64,000 nucleotides of DNA. Origin: Afipia sp. 1NLS2 (GTDB lineage Bacteria > Pseudomonadota > Alphaproteobacteria > Rhizobiales > Xanthobacteraceae). The stretch is taken from the NCBI RefSeq assembly GCF_000178995.1, contig NZ_ADVZ01000003.1, positions 1-64,000 of the forward strand, written 5' to 3'. Positions 54,674 through 63,267 of the stretch are shown here, piece after piece. The notes beneath the pieces are model-generated. The model ran no database searches. It saw only the letters and a program-made list of their open reading frames with translations, and was not told where the DNA came from. How positions within the stretch are numbered: the stretch's first letter is position 1; every line of letters starts with the position of its first letter. A program made the position numbers and the translations under genes.

Positions 54674-55378
54674 ATGAACGCAAGAATTCTGGTCGTCGAG
54701 GATGAGGAGGCGCTGTCGACATTGCTGCGCTACAATCTCGACGCGGAAGGCTACGACGTCGAGACGGTGGCGCGCGGCGACGATGCCGACACGCGGTTGA
54801 AGGAGCGCGTGCCTGACCTCGTGGTGCTCGACTGGATGCTGCCGGGCCTGTCCGGCATCGAACTATGCCGCAGGTTGCGGGCACGGCCCGAAACCAAGCA
54901 GTTGCCAATCATCATGCTGACCGCGCGCGGCGAGGAAAGCGAGCGTGTGCGTGGCCTTGCCACCGGCGCGGACGACTACATCGTCAAGCCGTTCTCGGTG
55001 CCGGAACTGCTTGCGCGGGTGAAGGGCCTGCTGCGGCGCGCGAGCCCGGAGCGCCTCGCTAACGTGCTGGTCTATGGCGACATCGAACTCGACCGCGAGA
55101 AGCGCCGCGTGGCGCGCTCGGGCCGCCCCATTGATCTTGGCCCGACCGAGTACCGGTTGCTTGAATTCTTCCTGCAGCATCCCGGGCGCGTGTTCAGCCG
55201 CGAGCAGTTACTTGACGGCGTCTGGGGCCGCGACATCTATATCGATGAGCGCACCGTGGACGTGCATATCGGGCGGCTGCGCAAGCTGCTCAATCCCGGC
55301 GAGGAGCAGGACCCGATCCGCACCGTGCGCGGCGCGGGCTATGCGCTCGACGATCGCTTCGCCAAGGTGGAAGGCTGA
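54674..55378 (+). CDS. phoB: PhoB, phosphate-regulon response regulator
   Basis: A 234-residue OmpR-family regulator. The receiver has VEDEEALS near the start, phosphoacceptor Asp53 in VVLDWMLPG and the Lys of VKPFS. The winged helix at about 130-230 includes LGPTEYRLLEFFLQHPGRVFSREQLLD and TVDVHIGRLRKLL. AAAAGGA stands just before the start. It is the last gene of the phosphate operon and is followed by an intrinsic terminator. Confidence 0.97.
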   Translation: MNARILVVEDEEALSTLLRYNLDAEGYDVETVARGDDADTRLKERVPDLVVLDWMLPGLSGIELCRRLRARPETKQLPIIMLTARGEESERVRGLATGADDYIVKPFSVPELLARVKGLLRRASPERLANVLVYGDIELDREKRRVARSGRPIDLGPTEYRLLEFFLQHPGRVFSREQLLDGVWGRDIYIDERTVDVHIGRLRKLLNPGEEQDPIRTVRGAGYALDDRFAKVEG

Positions 55379-55415
55379 TCGGCCCAGGTTTGTTTTCCGC
55401 GCGGAGTTGAAAATC

Positions 55416-55444
55416 AAAAAAGCCCGCCGGTCAGGCGGGCTTTT
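55416..55444. terminator. Bidirectional terminator between phoB and gcrA
   Basis: AGCCCGCC and GGCGGGCT form an 8-bp GC-rich stem around GGTCA, with A-tracts before and TTTT after it. The symmetric A/T runs suit both convergent genes, phoB and gcrA. Confidence 0.85.
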
Positions 55445-55465
55445 CGGTTTCCGGATTGGAGGACG

Positions 55466-55972
55466 TTACTTGTTCGGCCGCCGATCGCGCCGGCGGTCGC
55501 CTGCGGGTTGGTAGGCAACGCGCGAGTGGTGTGCGCAATAGGGCAGGCCGCCGAGCGCCTTGCCGCCGCAGAAAAAGAACTCGGTGCTGCCAGGATCGCC
55601 GACCGGCCAGTGGCAGGTGTCTTCCGTTAGTTCGAGCAGGGTGCGGCGCTGGTTCATCGGCACCACATTGTCGAACGCGATCGGATCGGGTTCGGCCTCA
55701 ACATCGAAGGCATGGGCGAGCGCGGTGTTGCCGCGCGCCATCGGGCGGCTGATGCGCATCATGTGCTGCGGGGCGCGCACCTTGCGCTGCCGGGGCGCGG
55801 CGGAGGATGGGCTCTTGGCGCGGCCGGAGAGGCCGAGCCGATGGACCTTGCCGATCACAGCGTTGCGCGTGATGTTCCCGAGTTCCGCGGCAATCTGGCT
55901 CGCCGACAGGCCGGATTCCCATAATTTCTTGAGCTGTTCGACGCGATCGTCGGTCCAATTCATTACCGTCAT
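55466..55972 (-). CDS. gcrA: GcrA, cell-cycle transcription regulator
   Basis: A 168-residue alphaproteobacterial regulator that binds sigma70 RNA polymerase and methylated GANTC promoters. The N-terminal DNA-binding part reads NWTDDRVEQLKKLWESGLSASQIAAELG and NITRNAVIGKVHRLGLSGRAK. The C-terminal sigma-interacting domain has TCHWPVGDPGSTEFFFCGG and LPYCAHHSRVAYQP. The start may be ATG 55963, 55972 or 55981; I chose 55972. Six GANTC sites lie in the 250 bases upstream, in line with GcrA/CcrM control of its own promoter. Confidence 0.95.
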   Translation of the reverse strand: MTVMNWTDDRVEQLKKLWESGLSASQIAAELGNITRNAVIGKVHRLGLSGRAKSPSSAAPRQRKVRAPQHMMRISRPMARGNTALAHAFDVEAEPDPIAFDNVVPMNQRRTLLELTEDTCHWPVGDPGSTEFFFCGGKALGGLPYCAHHSRVAYQPAGDRRRDRRPNK

Positions 55973-56005
55973 CGCTCTCATCCTTCTCTCTCGTGCCTGG
56001 AGGGT

Positions 56006-56212
56006 GAATCCGGCACTCCGATTGATGGTTCCGAAAACTCGTGTTGGCAGAATCCCTTAGCTCTCGCCGGTCGGAAGAACCGGACGTTTGGGCTGCCTTT
56101 GGGTTCAGAATTCAGGACGCCGCACGAGATGTCGTAGCCAGTAAGAAAAACGCTACAATATGGCGTGACTCACGCGCAAGAGTCCGACTCCGCAGTCCAC
56201 ATGTTCCGAATC
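56006..56212. promoter_or_regulatory. Cluster of six GANTC (CcrM) methylation sites upstream of gcrA
   Basis: GANTC occurs at 56006, 56050, 56167, 56180, 56186 and 56208; four fall within 46 bases. About one site would be expected by chance in this length. CcrM methylates this sequence in alphaproteobacteria, and GcrA acts at promoters with methylated GANTC. Confidence 0.75.
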
Positions 56213-56301
56213 AGTCATGCACACCAATTTGCGGATGCAGGGGCCGCATCGTGTGCCGCAGGCGGGGCACGGAAGGGGGCAAAAACGGGCTGTCTGGCGT
56301 G

Positions 56302-56331
56302 TTGACAGCCAAGACATACGGAGAGGATAAT
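56302..56331 (+). promoter_or_regulatory. Sigma70-type promoter of argD-argF
   Basis: TTGACA at 56302-56307 and GATAAT at 56326-56331, with an 18-base spacer. The predicted start is about A56338, giving a leader of about 102 bases before argD. Confidence 0.7.
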
Positions 56332-56337
56332 CACGCA

Positions 56338-56360
56338 ATGCCGCCCCGTCGGGGCGGCAT
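56338..56360 (+). other. Stem-loop at the 5' end of the argD leader
   Basis: ATGCCGCCCC (56338-56347) pairs perfectly with GGGGCGGCAT (56351-56360) around a GTC loop and is followed by GTTTCATTTTTG. It begins at the predicted first base of the argD transcript. It may act as a 5' stabiliser or an attenuator, or it may terminate a short transcript from upstream. Confidence 0.6.
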
Positions 56361-56439
56361 GTTTCATTTTTGCGGACCGTCACGACCGGGGGAATCTCGC
56401 GGTTCCCGGCAGGTCCACCGTTCGCCCTGTCAGGTTGCC

Positions 56440-57660
56440 ATGACCACCACCGCTTCGTCTCATCTCATGCCGGTCTTCGCCCGGGTCAATCTCGCTTTTG
56501 AACGCGGCGAGGGCGCTTGGCTGGTTGCCACCAACGGCGAGCGTTATCTCGATTTCACCAGCGGCGTGGCGGTGAACGCGCTGGGCCATGCTCATCCGCA
56601 TCTCGTGGCGGCGGTGCAGGCGCAGGCCGCCAAGCTCTGGCACATGTCTAACCTGTTCAAGAGCCCGGACGGCGAGAAGGTCGCAGCAAGGCTGTGCGAG
56701 AACAGCTTCGCCGACGAAGTATTCTTCGCCAATTCCGGCGCCGAGGCGATGGAATGCGCCATTAAAGTCACGCGCAAATATCATGCGGCGAAGGGACACC
56801 CCGAGCGTTTCCGCATCATCACGTTTGAAGGTGCCTTCCACGGCCGCACGCTGGCGACGCTCGCCGCAGGCGGGCAGGAGAAGTATCTCGACGGGTTCGG
56901 CCCAAAGGTCGAAGGCTTCGACCAGGTGCCGCTCGGTGACATCGAGGCGGTGAAGAAGGCGATCGGGCCGCAGACCGCCGGCATCCTGATCGAGCCGTTG
57001 CAGGGCGAAGGCGGCGTGCGCGAACCCGCGCACAGCTTCTTCAGGGCGCTGCGCGAATTGTGCGACGATAAGGGCTTGCTGCTGATTTTCGACGAGGTGC
57101 AGACCGGCATGGGCCGCACCGGCGAACTGTTTGCGTACAAGCGGCTTGGTGTTGAGCCTGACGTGATGGCACTGGCGAAGGCGCTTGGCGGCGGTTTTCC
57201 GATCGGTGCATGTCTTGCGACGCGCGAAGCCGCATCAGGCATGACGGCGGGTAGCCACGGTTCAACCTTCGGCGGCAACCCGCTGGCGATTGCGGCTGCG
57301 ACCGCCGTGCTCGATGTGATGCTGGCGCCGGGTTTCTTCGATCATGTGAAGCGCGCTTCGCTTATTCTGAAGCAGAAACTCGCTTCCGTCATCGATCGTT
57401 ATCCGAACGTCCTGCGCGAGGTGCGCGGCGAAGGTTTGCTGATCGGCCTGCAGGCAGCGGTGCCTTCACCCGACCTGATCGTGGCGCTGCGCGAGGAAAA
57501 GCTCCTGACTGTCGGTGCGGGCGAGAATGTCGTGCGGCTGCTGCCGCCTTTGATTGTAACGGAAGCCGAGATCGAGGAAGCGGTCGGTCGGGTTGAGAAG
57601 GCCTGCGCGCGACTGGCAAAGGATTTGCCGGCGGCTCCCGGCAAGAAAGCTGCATCATGA
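56440..57660 (+). CDS. argD: ArgD, acetylornithine aminotransferase
   Basis: A 406-residue PLP-dependent class III aminotransferase acting in arginine synthesis (and possibly succinyldiaminopimelate transamination). It has [62 protein letters not shown] and the PLP Lys247 in [15 protein letters not shown]. The frame is open back to 56041, but similarity begins only near [23 protein letters not shown], so ATG 56440 is used. Its stop overlaps the argF start by four bases (ATGA). Confidence 0.95.
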   Translation: MTTTASSHLMPVFARVNLAFERGEGAWLVATNGERYLDFTSGVAVNALGHAHPHLVAAVQAQAAKLWHMSNLFKSPDGEKVAARLCENSFADEVFFANSGAEAMECAIKVTRKYHAAKGHPERFRIITFEGAFHGRTLATLAAGGQEKYLDGFGPKVEGFDQVPLGDIEAVKKAIGPQTAGILIEPLQGEGGVREPAHSFFRALRELCDDKGLLLIFDEVQTGMGRTGELFAYKRLGVEPDVMALAKALGGGFPIGACLATREAASGMTAGSHGSTFGGNPLAIAAATAVLDVMLAPGFFDHVKRASLILKQKLASVIDRYPNVLREVRGEGLLIGLQAAVPSPDLIVALREEKLLTVGAGENVVRLLPPLIVTEAEIEEAVGRVEKACARLAKDLPAAPGKKAAS

Positions 57661-58580
57661 GCCAGAAACTTCGCCATTTCCTCGATCTGTCCGAACTGCC
57701 CGTGCATGACCTGCGCGCGATTCTCGATGCGTCGATCGCGATGAAGAAGAATCTGAAAGCGGGTCATCCGGACCGTCCACTGAAAGACAAAACGCTGGCG
57801 ATGATCTTCGAGCGTCCCTCGACGCGCACGCGCGTATCGTTCGAGGTCGGCATGCGCCAGCTCGGCGGCGAAGCGATCATGCTGACCGGGCAGGAGATGC
57901 AGCTCGGCCGCGGCGAGACGTTCGCAGATACCGCGCGAGTGCTGTCGCGTTTCGTCGACATCATCATGATCCGGATTCTCAGCCATGACGCGCTTGCGGA
58001 GATGGTGGAGTTCGCGACCGTGCCGGTCATCAACGGCCTGACGCGGCGTTCGCACCCCACGCAGGTGATGGCGGACGTCATGACCTTTGAGGAGCATCGC
58101 GGGCCGATCAAGGGCCGCACCGTGGCGTGGGTCGGCGACGATAACAACGTCATGGCCTCATGGGCGCATGCGGCCGAGCGTTTCGGCTTCACCCTGCGGG
58201 TGGCGACGCCGCCGCAGCTCGCGCCGAACAAGCGGTTGCGCGACTGGATCAAGGCTACCAATGCACCGATCGTGCTCGGCACCGACGCGCAGGAAGCCGT
58301 GCGCGGCACCGATTGTGTGGTGACCGACACATGGATGTCGATGGGTGACAAGGATGCCGAGCACCGGCACAATCTGTTGAAGCCTTATCAGGTTGACGAG
58401 AAGCTGATGTCGTTGGCGAAGCCGGATGCGATCTTCATGCATTGCCTGCCCGCGCATCGCGGCGAGGAAGTCACCGATGAGGTGATCGACGGCCCGCAAT
58501 CGGTGGTGTTCGATGAGGCGGAAAATCGCCTCCACGCGCACAAGGGCATTCTCGCCTGGTGCCTCGGGGCTGTCGGCTAA
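57657..58580 (+). CDS. argF: ArgF, ornithine carbamoyltransferase
   Basis: A 307-residue enzyme that makes citrulline from ornithine and carbamoyl phosphate. The carbamoyl-phosphate motif is [16 protein letters not shown], with [19 protein letters not shown] and [11 protein letters not shown] further on. The ornithine-side motifs are [10 protein letters not shown] and [19 protein letters not shown]. It is translationally coupled to argD. Confidence 0.97.
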   Translation: MSQKLRHFLDLSELPVHDLRAILDASIAMKKNLKAGHPDRPLKDKTLAMIFERPSTRTRVSFEVGMRQLGGEAIMLTGQEMQLGRGETFADTARVLSRFVDIIMIRILSHDALAEMVEFATVPVINGLTRRSHPTQVMADVMTFEEHRGPIKGRTVAWVGDDNNVMASWAHAAERFGFTLRVATPPQLAPNKRLRDWIKATNAPIVLGTDAQEAVRGTDCVVTDTWMSMGDKDAEHRHNLLKPYQVDEKLMSLAKPDAIFMHCLPAHRGEEVTDEVIDGPQSVVFDEAENRLHAHKGILAWCLGAVG

Positions 58581-58648
58581 GCACGGTTACGCTTGAATCG
58601 CCGCTGGCGCTTCCTAAATTGCGGTCTTGCTCAAGAAAGGACGCCTGC

Positions 58649-59629
58649 ATGGCGGATCAAGGTTCTATTCGCGCGCCGTCGGCTGTTCCGGTCGACGATG
58701 CGGTGCTCCCGTTTGAAGTCAGCGCGCTCGATGTTCGCGGGCGGCTGACGCGGATGGGGCCTGCGCTCGACGATATTCTGATGCGCCACGATTATCCCGC
58801 GCCGGTCGGCAAGCTGCTCGGGGAGGCCATCGTGCTGACGACGCTGCTCGGCTCGTCGCTGAAGTTCGAGGGTCGCTTTATCCTGCAGACCCAGACCGAC
58901 GGTCCGGTGTCGCTTCTGGTGGTCGATTTCATCGCGCCGGATCGGCTCCGCGCCTATGCACGGTTCGACAAGACGCAGCTGAAACCCGGTCTTTCCTCCG
59001 GCGAATTGCTCGGCCATGGTCACCTTGCGATGACCATCGATCAGGGGCCGGACATGAGCCGCTATCAGGGCCTCGTCGCCCTGCAGGGCGGATCGCTGGA
59101 AGATGCCGCGCACGAATACTTCCTGCGCTCGGAGCAGATTCCGACCCGCGTGCGCCTCGCCGTCGGTGAGGAGCTGCGCGGCGGCAGCGACGGGCCGAAG
59201 CATCGCTGGCGTGGCGGTGGCGCGCTGATCCAGTTTCTGCCAAAGGCGCCGGAGCGCGCCAAGCAGGCCGATCTCCACCCCGGCGATGCCCCGGAAGGCA
59301 GCGTGTCGCATGTGGTGGAAGAAGATGACGCGTGGACCGAAAGCCAGTCGCTGTTCGCAACCATCGAGGATGTCGAACTGATCGACCCTGATCTGTCCGG
59401 CGAGCGGCTCCTGTTCCGGCTATTTCATGAGCGCGGCGTGCGCGTGTTTCCGAGCCTGCCGTTGCATGCGGGCTGCACCTGTTCGCGGGATGCGGTGGCC
59501 GGCATGCTGGCGAGCTTCGACCCGGAGGATCGCGCCGACATGGTGGAGGACGGCAAGGTCGTGGTGACGTGCGAGTTCTGTAGCTCGATTTATGAGTTCA
59601 CGCCGCAGGAAGCGGGCGTCGAGGACTGA
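58649..59629 (+). CDS. hslO: HslO (Hsp33), redox-activated chaperone
   Basis: A 326-residue cytoplasmic chaperone. The N-terminal fold contains RHDYPAPVGKLLGEAIVLTTLLGSSLKFEGRFILQTQTDGPVSLLVVDF. The C-terminal zinc switch is CTC near residue 278 and CEFC near residue 310, the Cys set that forms disulfides under oxidative stress. ATG 58649 has AAAGGA upstream; the frame is open back into argF without similarity. It follows argF after 68 bases. Confidence 0.95.
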   Translation: MADQGSIRAPSAVPVDDAVLPFEVSALDVRGRLTRMGPALDDILMRHDYPAPVGKLLGEAIVLTTLLGSSLKFEGRFILQTQTDGPVSLLVVDFIAPDRLRAYARFDKTQLKPGLSSGELLGHGHLAMTIDQGPDMSRYQGLVALQGGSLEDAAHEYFLRSEQIPTRVRLAVGEELRGGSDGPKHRWRGGGALIQFLPKAPERAKQADLHPGDAPEGSVSHVVEEDDAWTESQSLFATIEDVELIDPDLSGERLLFRLFHERGVRVFPSLPLHAGCTCSRDAVAGMLASFDPEDRADMVEDGKVVVTCEFCSSIYEFTPQEAGVED

Positions 59630-59656
59630 GGGCGTAATGACGCTGAACCGGCTTTG

Positions 59657-60049
59657 TCAGTTCAGCGTACGCTTGGCGTCCGGGCTGTCGAGCGAGAACA
59701 GCGGGATCGCGAGGTCGAACTTCTCTCCGCTTTCCGTCACCATCTGGTAGCTGCCGGTCATGAAGCCAGAGGGCGTCGTGAGCGGCACGCCGCTTGTGTA
59801 CTCATACCGCTCGCCCGGCGCGATGACGGGTTGCTCGCCGACCACGCCTTCGCCGCGGACTTCCTGCTGCTGGCCAAGGCCATCGGTAATGATCCAGTGC
59901 CGGGTCTTGAGCTGGACGGTTTCGCTACCCTTGTTCACGATCACGATGCTGTAGGCCCAGAAAAATTGCCGGTTTTCAGGGGATGAGCGTTCGGGAAGGA
60001 ACTCGGGTTCGACGAGGACTTCGATTTGGCGGGTGACGGCGCGGTACAT
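59657..60049 (-). CDS. apaG: ApaG domain protein
   Basis: A 130-residue protein with the ApaG fold (PF04379). It starts MYRAVTRQIEVLVEPEFLPERSSPENRQFFWAYSIVIVNKGSETVQLKTRHWIITDG and continues with GEGVVGEQPVIAPGERYEYTSGVPL, all family blocks. The bacterial protein is linked with Co2+/Mg2+ handling in enteric bacteria; the exact function here is not known. ATG 60049 gives the normal length; ATG 60088 adds 13 unconserved residues. It is convergent with hslO. Confidence 0.93.
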   Translation of the reverse strand: MYRAVTRQIEVLVEPEFLPERSSPENRQFFWAYSIVIVNKGSETVQLKTRHWIITDGLGQQQEVRGEGVVGEQPVIAPGERYEYTSGVPLTTPSGFMTGSYQMVTESGEKFDLAIPLFSLDSPDAKRTLN

Positions 60050-60251
60050 TGCTTCAATCGGATGGTTCGATATCGATGATAGACCCAAGCGACGACAATG
60101 GCAAAACGCCGCGCGTGATGACGCCGAGCCTTGTTGACGCGATTTCGTTCAAGCCGGGTTCATATTGGGCTGTGCATGGCCTTTGTGCAAATCGCGGTGG
60201 GGTTCCACGGTGGCGGTTTGCGGTTGCTTGCGGAATCTCTATCCTGCAGCG

Positions 60252-61511
60252 ATGTCTGTCGCGCGTTTCCCTGAACGGTTCGAGCCGATGACAACCCTGA
60301 CCACCTCAGCGCCCGAACCCAAGATCATCCCACGGGATGCCGGAAAAATCGTTCTTCCGGTGGGAGCGGGTGAGCGCGAATTGCGGCTCGATCTGTTTCG
60401 TGGGCTCGCGCTGTGGCTGATCTTCATCGATCATCTGCCGCCGAACATCCTGACTTGGCTCACCATCCGCAATTACGGCTTTTCCGACGCGACCGAGATA
60501 TTCATTTTCATTTCGGGATATACCGCCGCCTTCGTCTACAGCCGGGCGATGGACGAGCGCGGTTTCATCATTTCGAGCGCGCGCATCTTCAAGCGGGTCT
60601 GGCAAATCTACGTCGCACACGTCTTCCTGTTCATGATCTATCTCGCGGAAATTTCCTACATCGCGACCAGCTTCGAGAACCCGCTTTATTCGGAGGAAAT
60701 GGGAATCCTCGATTTTCTCAAGCATCCAGACACCACGATCATGGAGGCGCTGCTTTTGAAGTTCAAGCCGGTCAACATGGACGTGCTGCCGCTTTATATC
60801 GTGCTGATGCTGTTCCTGCCGTTCGTATTGTGGCTGATGCGCCGCATCCCAGATGTCACCCTGGCGCTGGCGGTCCTCCTCTATGCGCTGACCTGGCAGT
60901 ACGGCTTTGCCTTGCCTGCCTACCCGAACGGGGTGTGGGTGTTCAATCCGTTCGCGTGGCAGTTGCTGTTCGTGTTCGGCGCATGGTGCGCGCTGGGCGG
61001 GGCGCAGCGGATGGCGCCGATCCTCGCTTCGCGCGTCACGCTCGTGCTGGCGGTGGCTTATCTGCTGTTCGCTTTCTACGTGACGCTGACATGGCATGTT
61101 CCGCAGTTGCACGGCTATCTGCCGGGGTGGCTGGAAAGCTGGATGTATCCGATCAACAAGACCGATCTTGACGTGCTGCGGTTCGCTCACTTCCTCGCGC
61201 TCGCGGCGGTCACGGTCTACTTCCTGCGGAAGGACTGGCCGGGGCTGAAATCTCCATGGCTGCGGCCGATTATCCTGTGCGGGCAGCATTCGCTGGAAAT
61301 TTTCTGCATCGGCGTGTTTCTGGCCTTCGCCGGTCACTTCGTCCTGGCGGAAACCTCGGGCGGGGCAGGGCTGCATTTCGTCATTAGTATGATCGGTTTG
61401 GTCATCATGTCCTGCGCGGCGTGGCTGCTGTCATGGTACAAAGCCGAAGTGAACAAGAGCGGTAAACGGCCCGTTTTGGCAGTCAGTGCCGATATGGTCG
61501 GGAGTAATTGA
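60252..61511 (+). CDS. opgC: OpgC, glucan succinyltransferase-type membrane protein
   Basis: A protein of 419 residues with about ten membrane helices. The OpgC family start is RLDLFRGLALWLIFIDHLPPNILTWLTIRNYGFSDATEIFIFISGYTAAFVYSRAM. In other alphaproteobacteria OpgC adds succinyl groups to osmoregulated periplasmic glucans. The start may be ATG 60252 or ATG 60288; neither has a strong ribosome-binding site, and the frame is open back to 60165. Two SGNH-hydrolase-type genes follow with almost no spacing, so this looks like an operon for O-acyl modification of a periplasmic glycan. Confidence 0.88.
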   Translation: MSVARFPERFEPMTTLTTSAPEPKIIPRDAGKIVLPVGAGERELRLDLFRGLALWLIFIDHLPPNILTWLTIRNYGFSDATEIFIFISGYTAAFVYSRAMDERGFIISSARIFKRVWQIYVAHVFLFMIYLAEISYIATSFENPLYSEEMGILDFLKHPDTTIMEALLLKFKPVNMDVLPLYIVLMLFLPFVLWLMRRIPDVTLALAVLLYALTWQYGFALPAYPNGVWVFNPFAWQLLFVFGAWCALGGAQRMAPILASRVTLVLAVAYLLFAFYVTLTWHVPQLHGYLPGWLESWMYPINKTDLDVLRFAHFLALAAVTVYFLRKDWPGLKSPWLRPIILCGQHSLEIFCIGVFLAFAGHFVLAETSGGAGLHFVISMIGLVIMSCAAWLLSWYKAEVNKSGKRPVLAVSADMVGSN

Positions 61512-62275
61512 TGAATATCGTGCGGATCGCGGGAGTGGCGGTTCTGGCCTGGCTGGCGGTGACGCCGGCCGTGGCCGACGATGACCATTTCTGCTCCGTG
61601 CCCGCTTATCTGCTCAGCACCGACGCAACGCTGCCGAAGGTTGCGGAGGCCTTCAAGGCGCGGTCGCCCATTCGCGTGCTGGTGATCGGCAGCCGCTCCT
61701 CCGCGTTGAGCGGGCCGGACGGCGCCGCAAGTTCCTATCCCACGCGCTTCGAGGCGGCGCTGCGCAGCAAGCTGCCCGGCATCGAGATCAGCGTGACGAC
61801 CGAACTTCATCCCAAGGAGACGGCCGCGGATGTCGCCGGGAAGGTCGAGAAGATCATGCAGGAGCGGAAGCCGACACCGACGTTGGTGGTCTGGCAGACC
61901 GGCACCGTCGACGCGATGCGCTCAATCGACCCGGACGATTTTCGCGCAGCGCTCGATACCGGCCTTGCCGCTCTGCAGAAGGCGGATGCCGACGTGATCC
62001 TGATGAATCTGCAATTCAGTCCGCGCATGGAAACGGTGCTGGCGGCGACCAACTACAACGATACGATCCGTGTCGTGGCGCAGGAGCACGGTGCGCCGCT
62101 GTTCGACCGTTTTTCGATCATGCGCGCCTGGAGCGAGGCGGGAGATTTCGACCTGTTCGCGCAGGCCCACAGCATCGGCGTTGCCGCGCGGGTGCATAAT
62201 TGCCTTGGGCGCGCGCTGTCCAAGCTCGTGATCGAGGCCGCCCATATCAACCCGTCCGAGCTCGGGGTGCGCTGA
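61511..62275 (+). CDS. Exported SGNH-hydrolase-like protein with degenerate catalytic motifs
   Basis: A 254-residue protein with a signal peptide (VAVLAWLAVTPAVADD). The SGNH block I is VLVIGSRSSALSGP. Block III, WQTGTVDA, has lost the Asn, and the end of the protein has AQAHSIGVAARVHNC instead of the D-x-x-H of active enzymes. The next gene is a paralogue with both motifs intact. It may be a binding or structural partner. ATG 61511 has GGGAG six bases upstream and overlaps the opgC stop by one base. Confidence 0.7.
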   Translation: MNIVRIAGVAVLAWLAVTPAVADDDHFCSVPAYLLSTDATLPKVAEAFKARSPIRVLVIGSRSSALSGPDGAASSYPTRFEAALRSKLPGIEISVTTELHPKETAADVAGKVEKIMQERKPTPTLVVWQTGTVDAMRSIDPDDFRAALDTGLAALQKADADVILMNLQFSPRMETVLAATNYNDTIRVVAQEHGAPLFDRFSIMRAWSEAGDFDLFAQAHSIGVAARVHNCLGRALSKLVIEAAHINPSELGVR

Positions 62276-62277
62276 CG

Positions 62278-63213
62278 ATGCGGCAGCGCCATCGCAAGTT
62301 GCTCGTCGCTGTGGGGCTTTTCGGTATTCTTGCGAGCGCGCCGTGTCTTGCCGCGGGCGAGATGTCCGCGCAGTCAGAGACGACGTCGGCGACAACCGAT
62401 GTGGTACCTGCAAAGCGTAGCCTTCCCGGCAAGGCGATTGATGCCGCGAAAAATGCTGCGAGCCGGGCCGGCGATGTTCTCACGCGTATTCCGTGCCTGC
62501 CGCCGAAAGGCGCTGGTGCGGTCTCCGCCTCGCTGCCGCGCGTGGCGCGCAAGCTCAACGCGGGAGAGCCGATCACCATCGTGGCGCTAGGATCGTCGTC
62601 CACCGCAGGCTACGGGACGACGTCGTCCACCTATACCTATCCGAGTCGCTTGGCCGAACAGCTTCGGCGGAAATATCCGAGGGCGCGCATCAGCGTCATC
62701 AATCGCGGCATGGGTGGTCAGGAAGTGCCGCAGATGGTCCAGCGGTTGCAGTCGAGCGTGCTCGATTCAAATCCGGATCTCGTGATCTGGCAGCTCGGTA
62801 CGAACACGGTGGTGCGCGGTGAGGATTCATCGGGCCTCGCCGCGATGGTGGAGGCCGGCGTCGCCAGGATACAGGCCACAGGCGCCGACGTGGTGCTGAT
62901 CGATCCGCAATATGTGCCCGCCGTGACCGCGAAGAAGGAGGGCGCGAACAAGATGGTGAAGCTGATCCGCGAAGTCGGACGGCTGCGTCATGCTTCGGTC
63001 TTCCCGCGCTTCGAAGTGATGCGGCAGTGGCATGAGGACGAGAAGCTGCCGTTCGAGAGTTTCTCGATCTCCGATGGGCTGCACATGAACGACTGGGGAT
63101 ATGCCTGTTTCGCCCAGTTGCTCGGCGACACCATCATCAAGTCGGTCGGAGAAGCCAAAGCCGAACCCGGCACCGAGAGGCCGGGAAGCGTCATGAGCTT
63201 CAGGCCGATGTGA
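62278..63213 (+). CDS. Exported SGNH/GDSL-type hydrolase
   Basis: A 311-residue exported protein. A signal peptide (KLLVAVGLFGILASAPCLAAG) is followed by a low-complexity linker. The hydrolase domain then has block I ITIVALGSSSTAGYGTTSS, block II INRGMGGQEV, block III WQLGTNTVV and the catalytic DGLHMNDWGY. It is probably a periplasmic carbohydrate O-acyl esterase or acyltransferase. ATG 62278 starts two bases after the stop of the preceding paralogue, and an intrinsic terminator follows. Confidence 0.85.
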   Translation: MRQRHRKLLVAVGLFGILASAPCLAAGEMSAQSETTSATTDVVPAKRSLPGKAIDAAKNAASRAGDVLTRIPCLPPKGAGAVSASLPRVARKLNAGEPITIVALGSSSTAGYGTTSSTYTYPSRLAEQLRRKYPRARISVINRGMGGQEVPQMVQRLQSSVLDSNPDLVIWQLGTNTVVRGEDSSGLAAMVEAGVARIQATGADVVLIDPQYVPAVTAKKEGANKMVKLIREVGRLRHASVFPRFEVMRQWHEDEKLPFESFSISDGLHMNDWGYACFAQLLGDTIIKSVGEAKAEPGTERPGSVMSFRPM

Positions 63214-63220
63214 GGTCGTG

Positions 63221-63249
63221 AAAAAGCCCGCCAAATGGCGGGCTTTTTT
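63221..63249. terminator. Bidirectional terminator between SGNH gene and metZ
   Basis: GCCCGCC and GGCGGGC form a 7-bp stem around AAAT, extended by AAAAA before and TTTTTT after it. It ends both the rightward opgC-SGNH block and the leftward metZ gene. Confidence 0.88.
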
Positions 63250-63267
63250 GATGGCGGCGAGCTTGCC

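Larger units (their letters stand above)
55973..56439. other. 467-base divergent region between gcrA and argD
   Basis: No protein gene was recognised here. The region holds seven GANTC sites, a strong sigma70-type promoter pointing to argD, and a 10-bp-stem hairpin at its predicted transcription start. The open frame that continues upstream of argD has no family similarity. Confidence 0.6.

Noticed and set aside
60134-60166. Possible promoter TTGACG...CATATT before opgC
   Set aside because: The spacing of 21 bases is too long for a normal sigma70 promoter.
60306-61376. 356-residue open frame antisense to opgC
   Set aside because: No family pattern; the opposite strand encodes the conserved membrane helices of OpgC.
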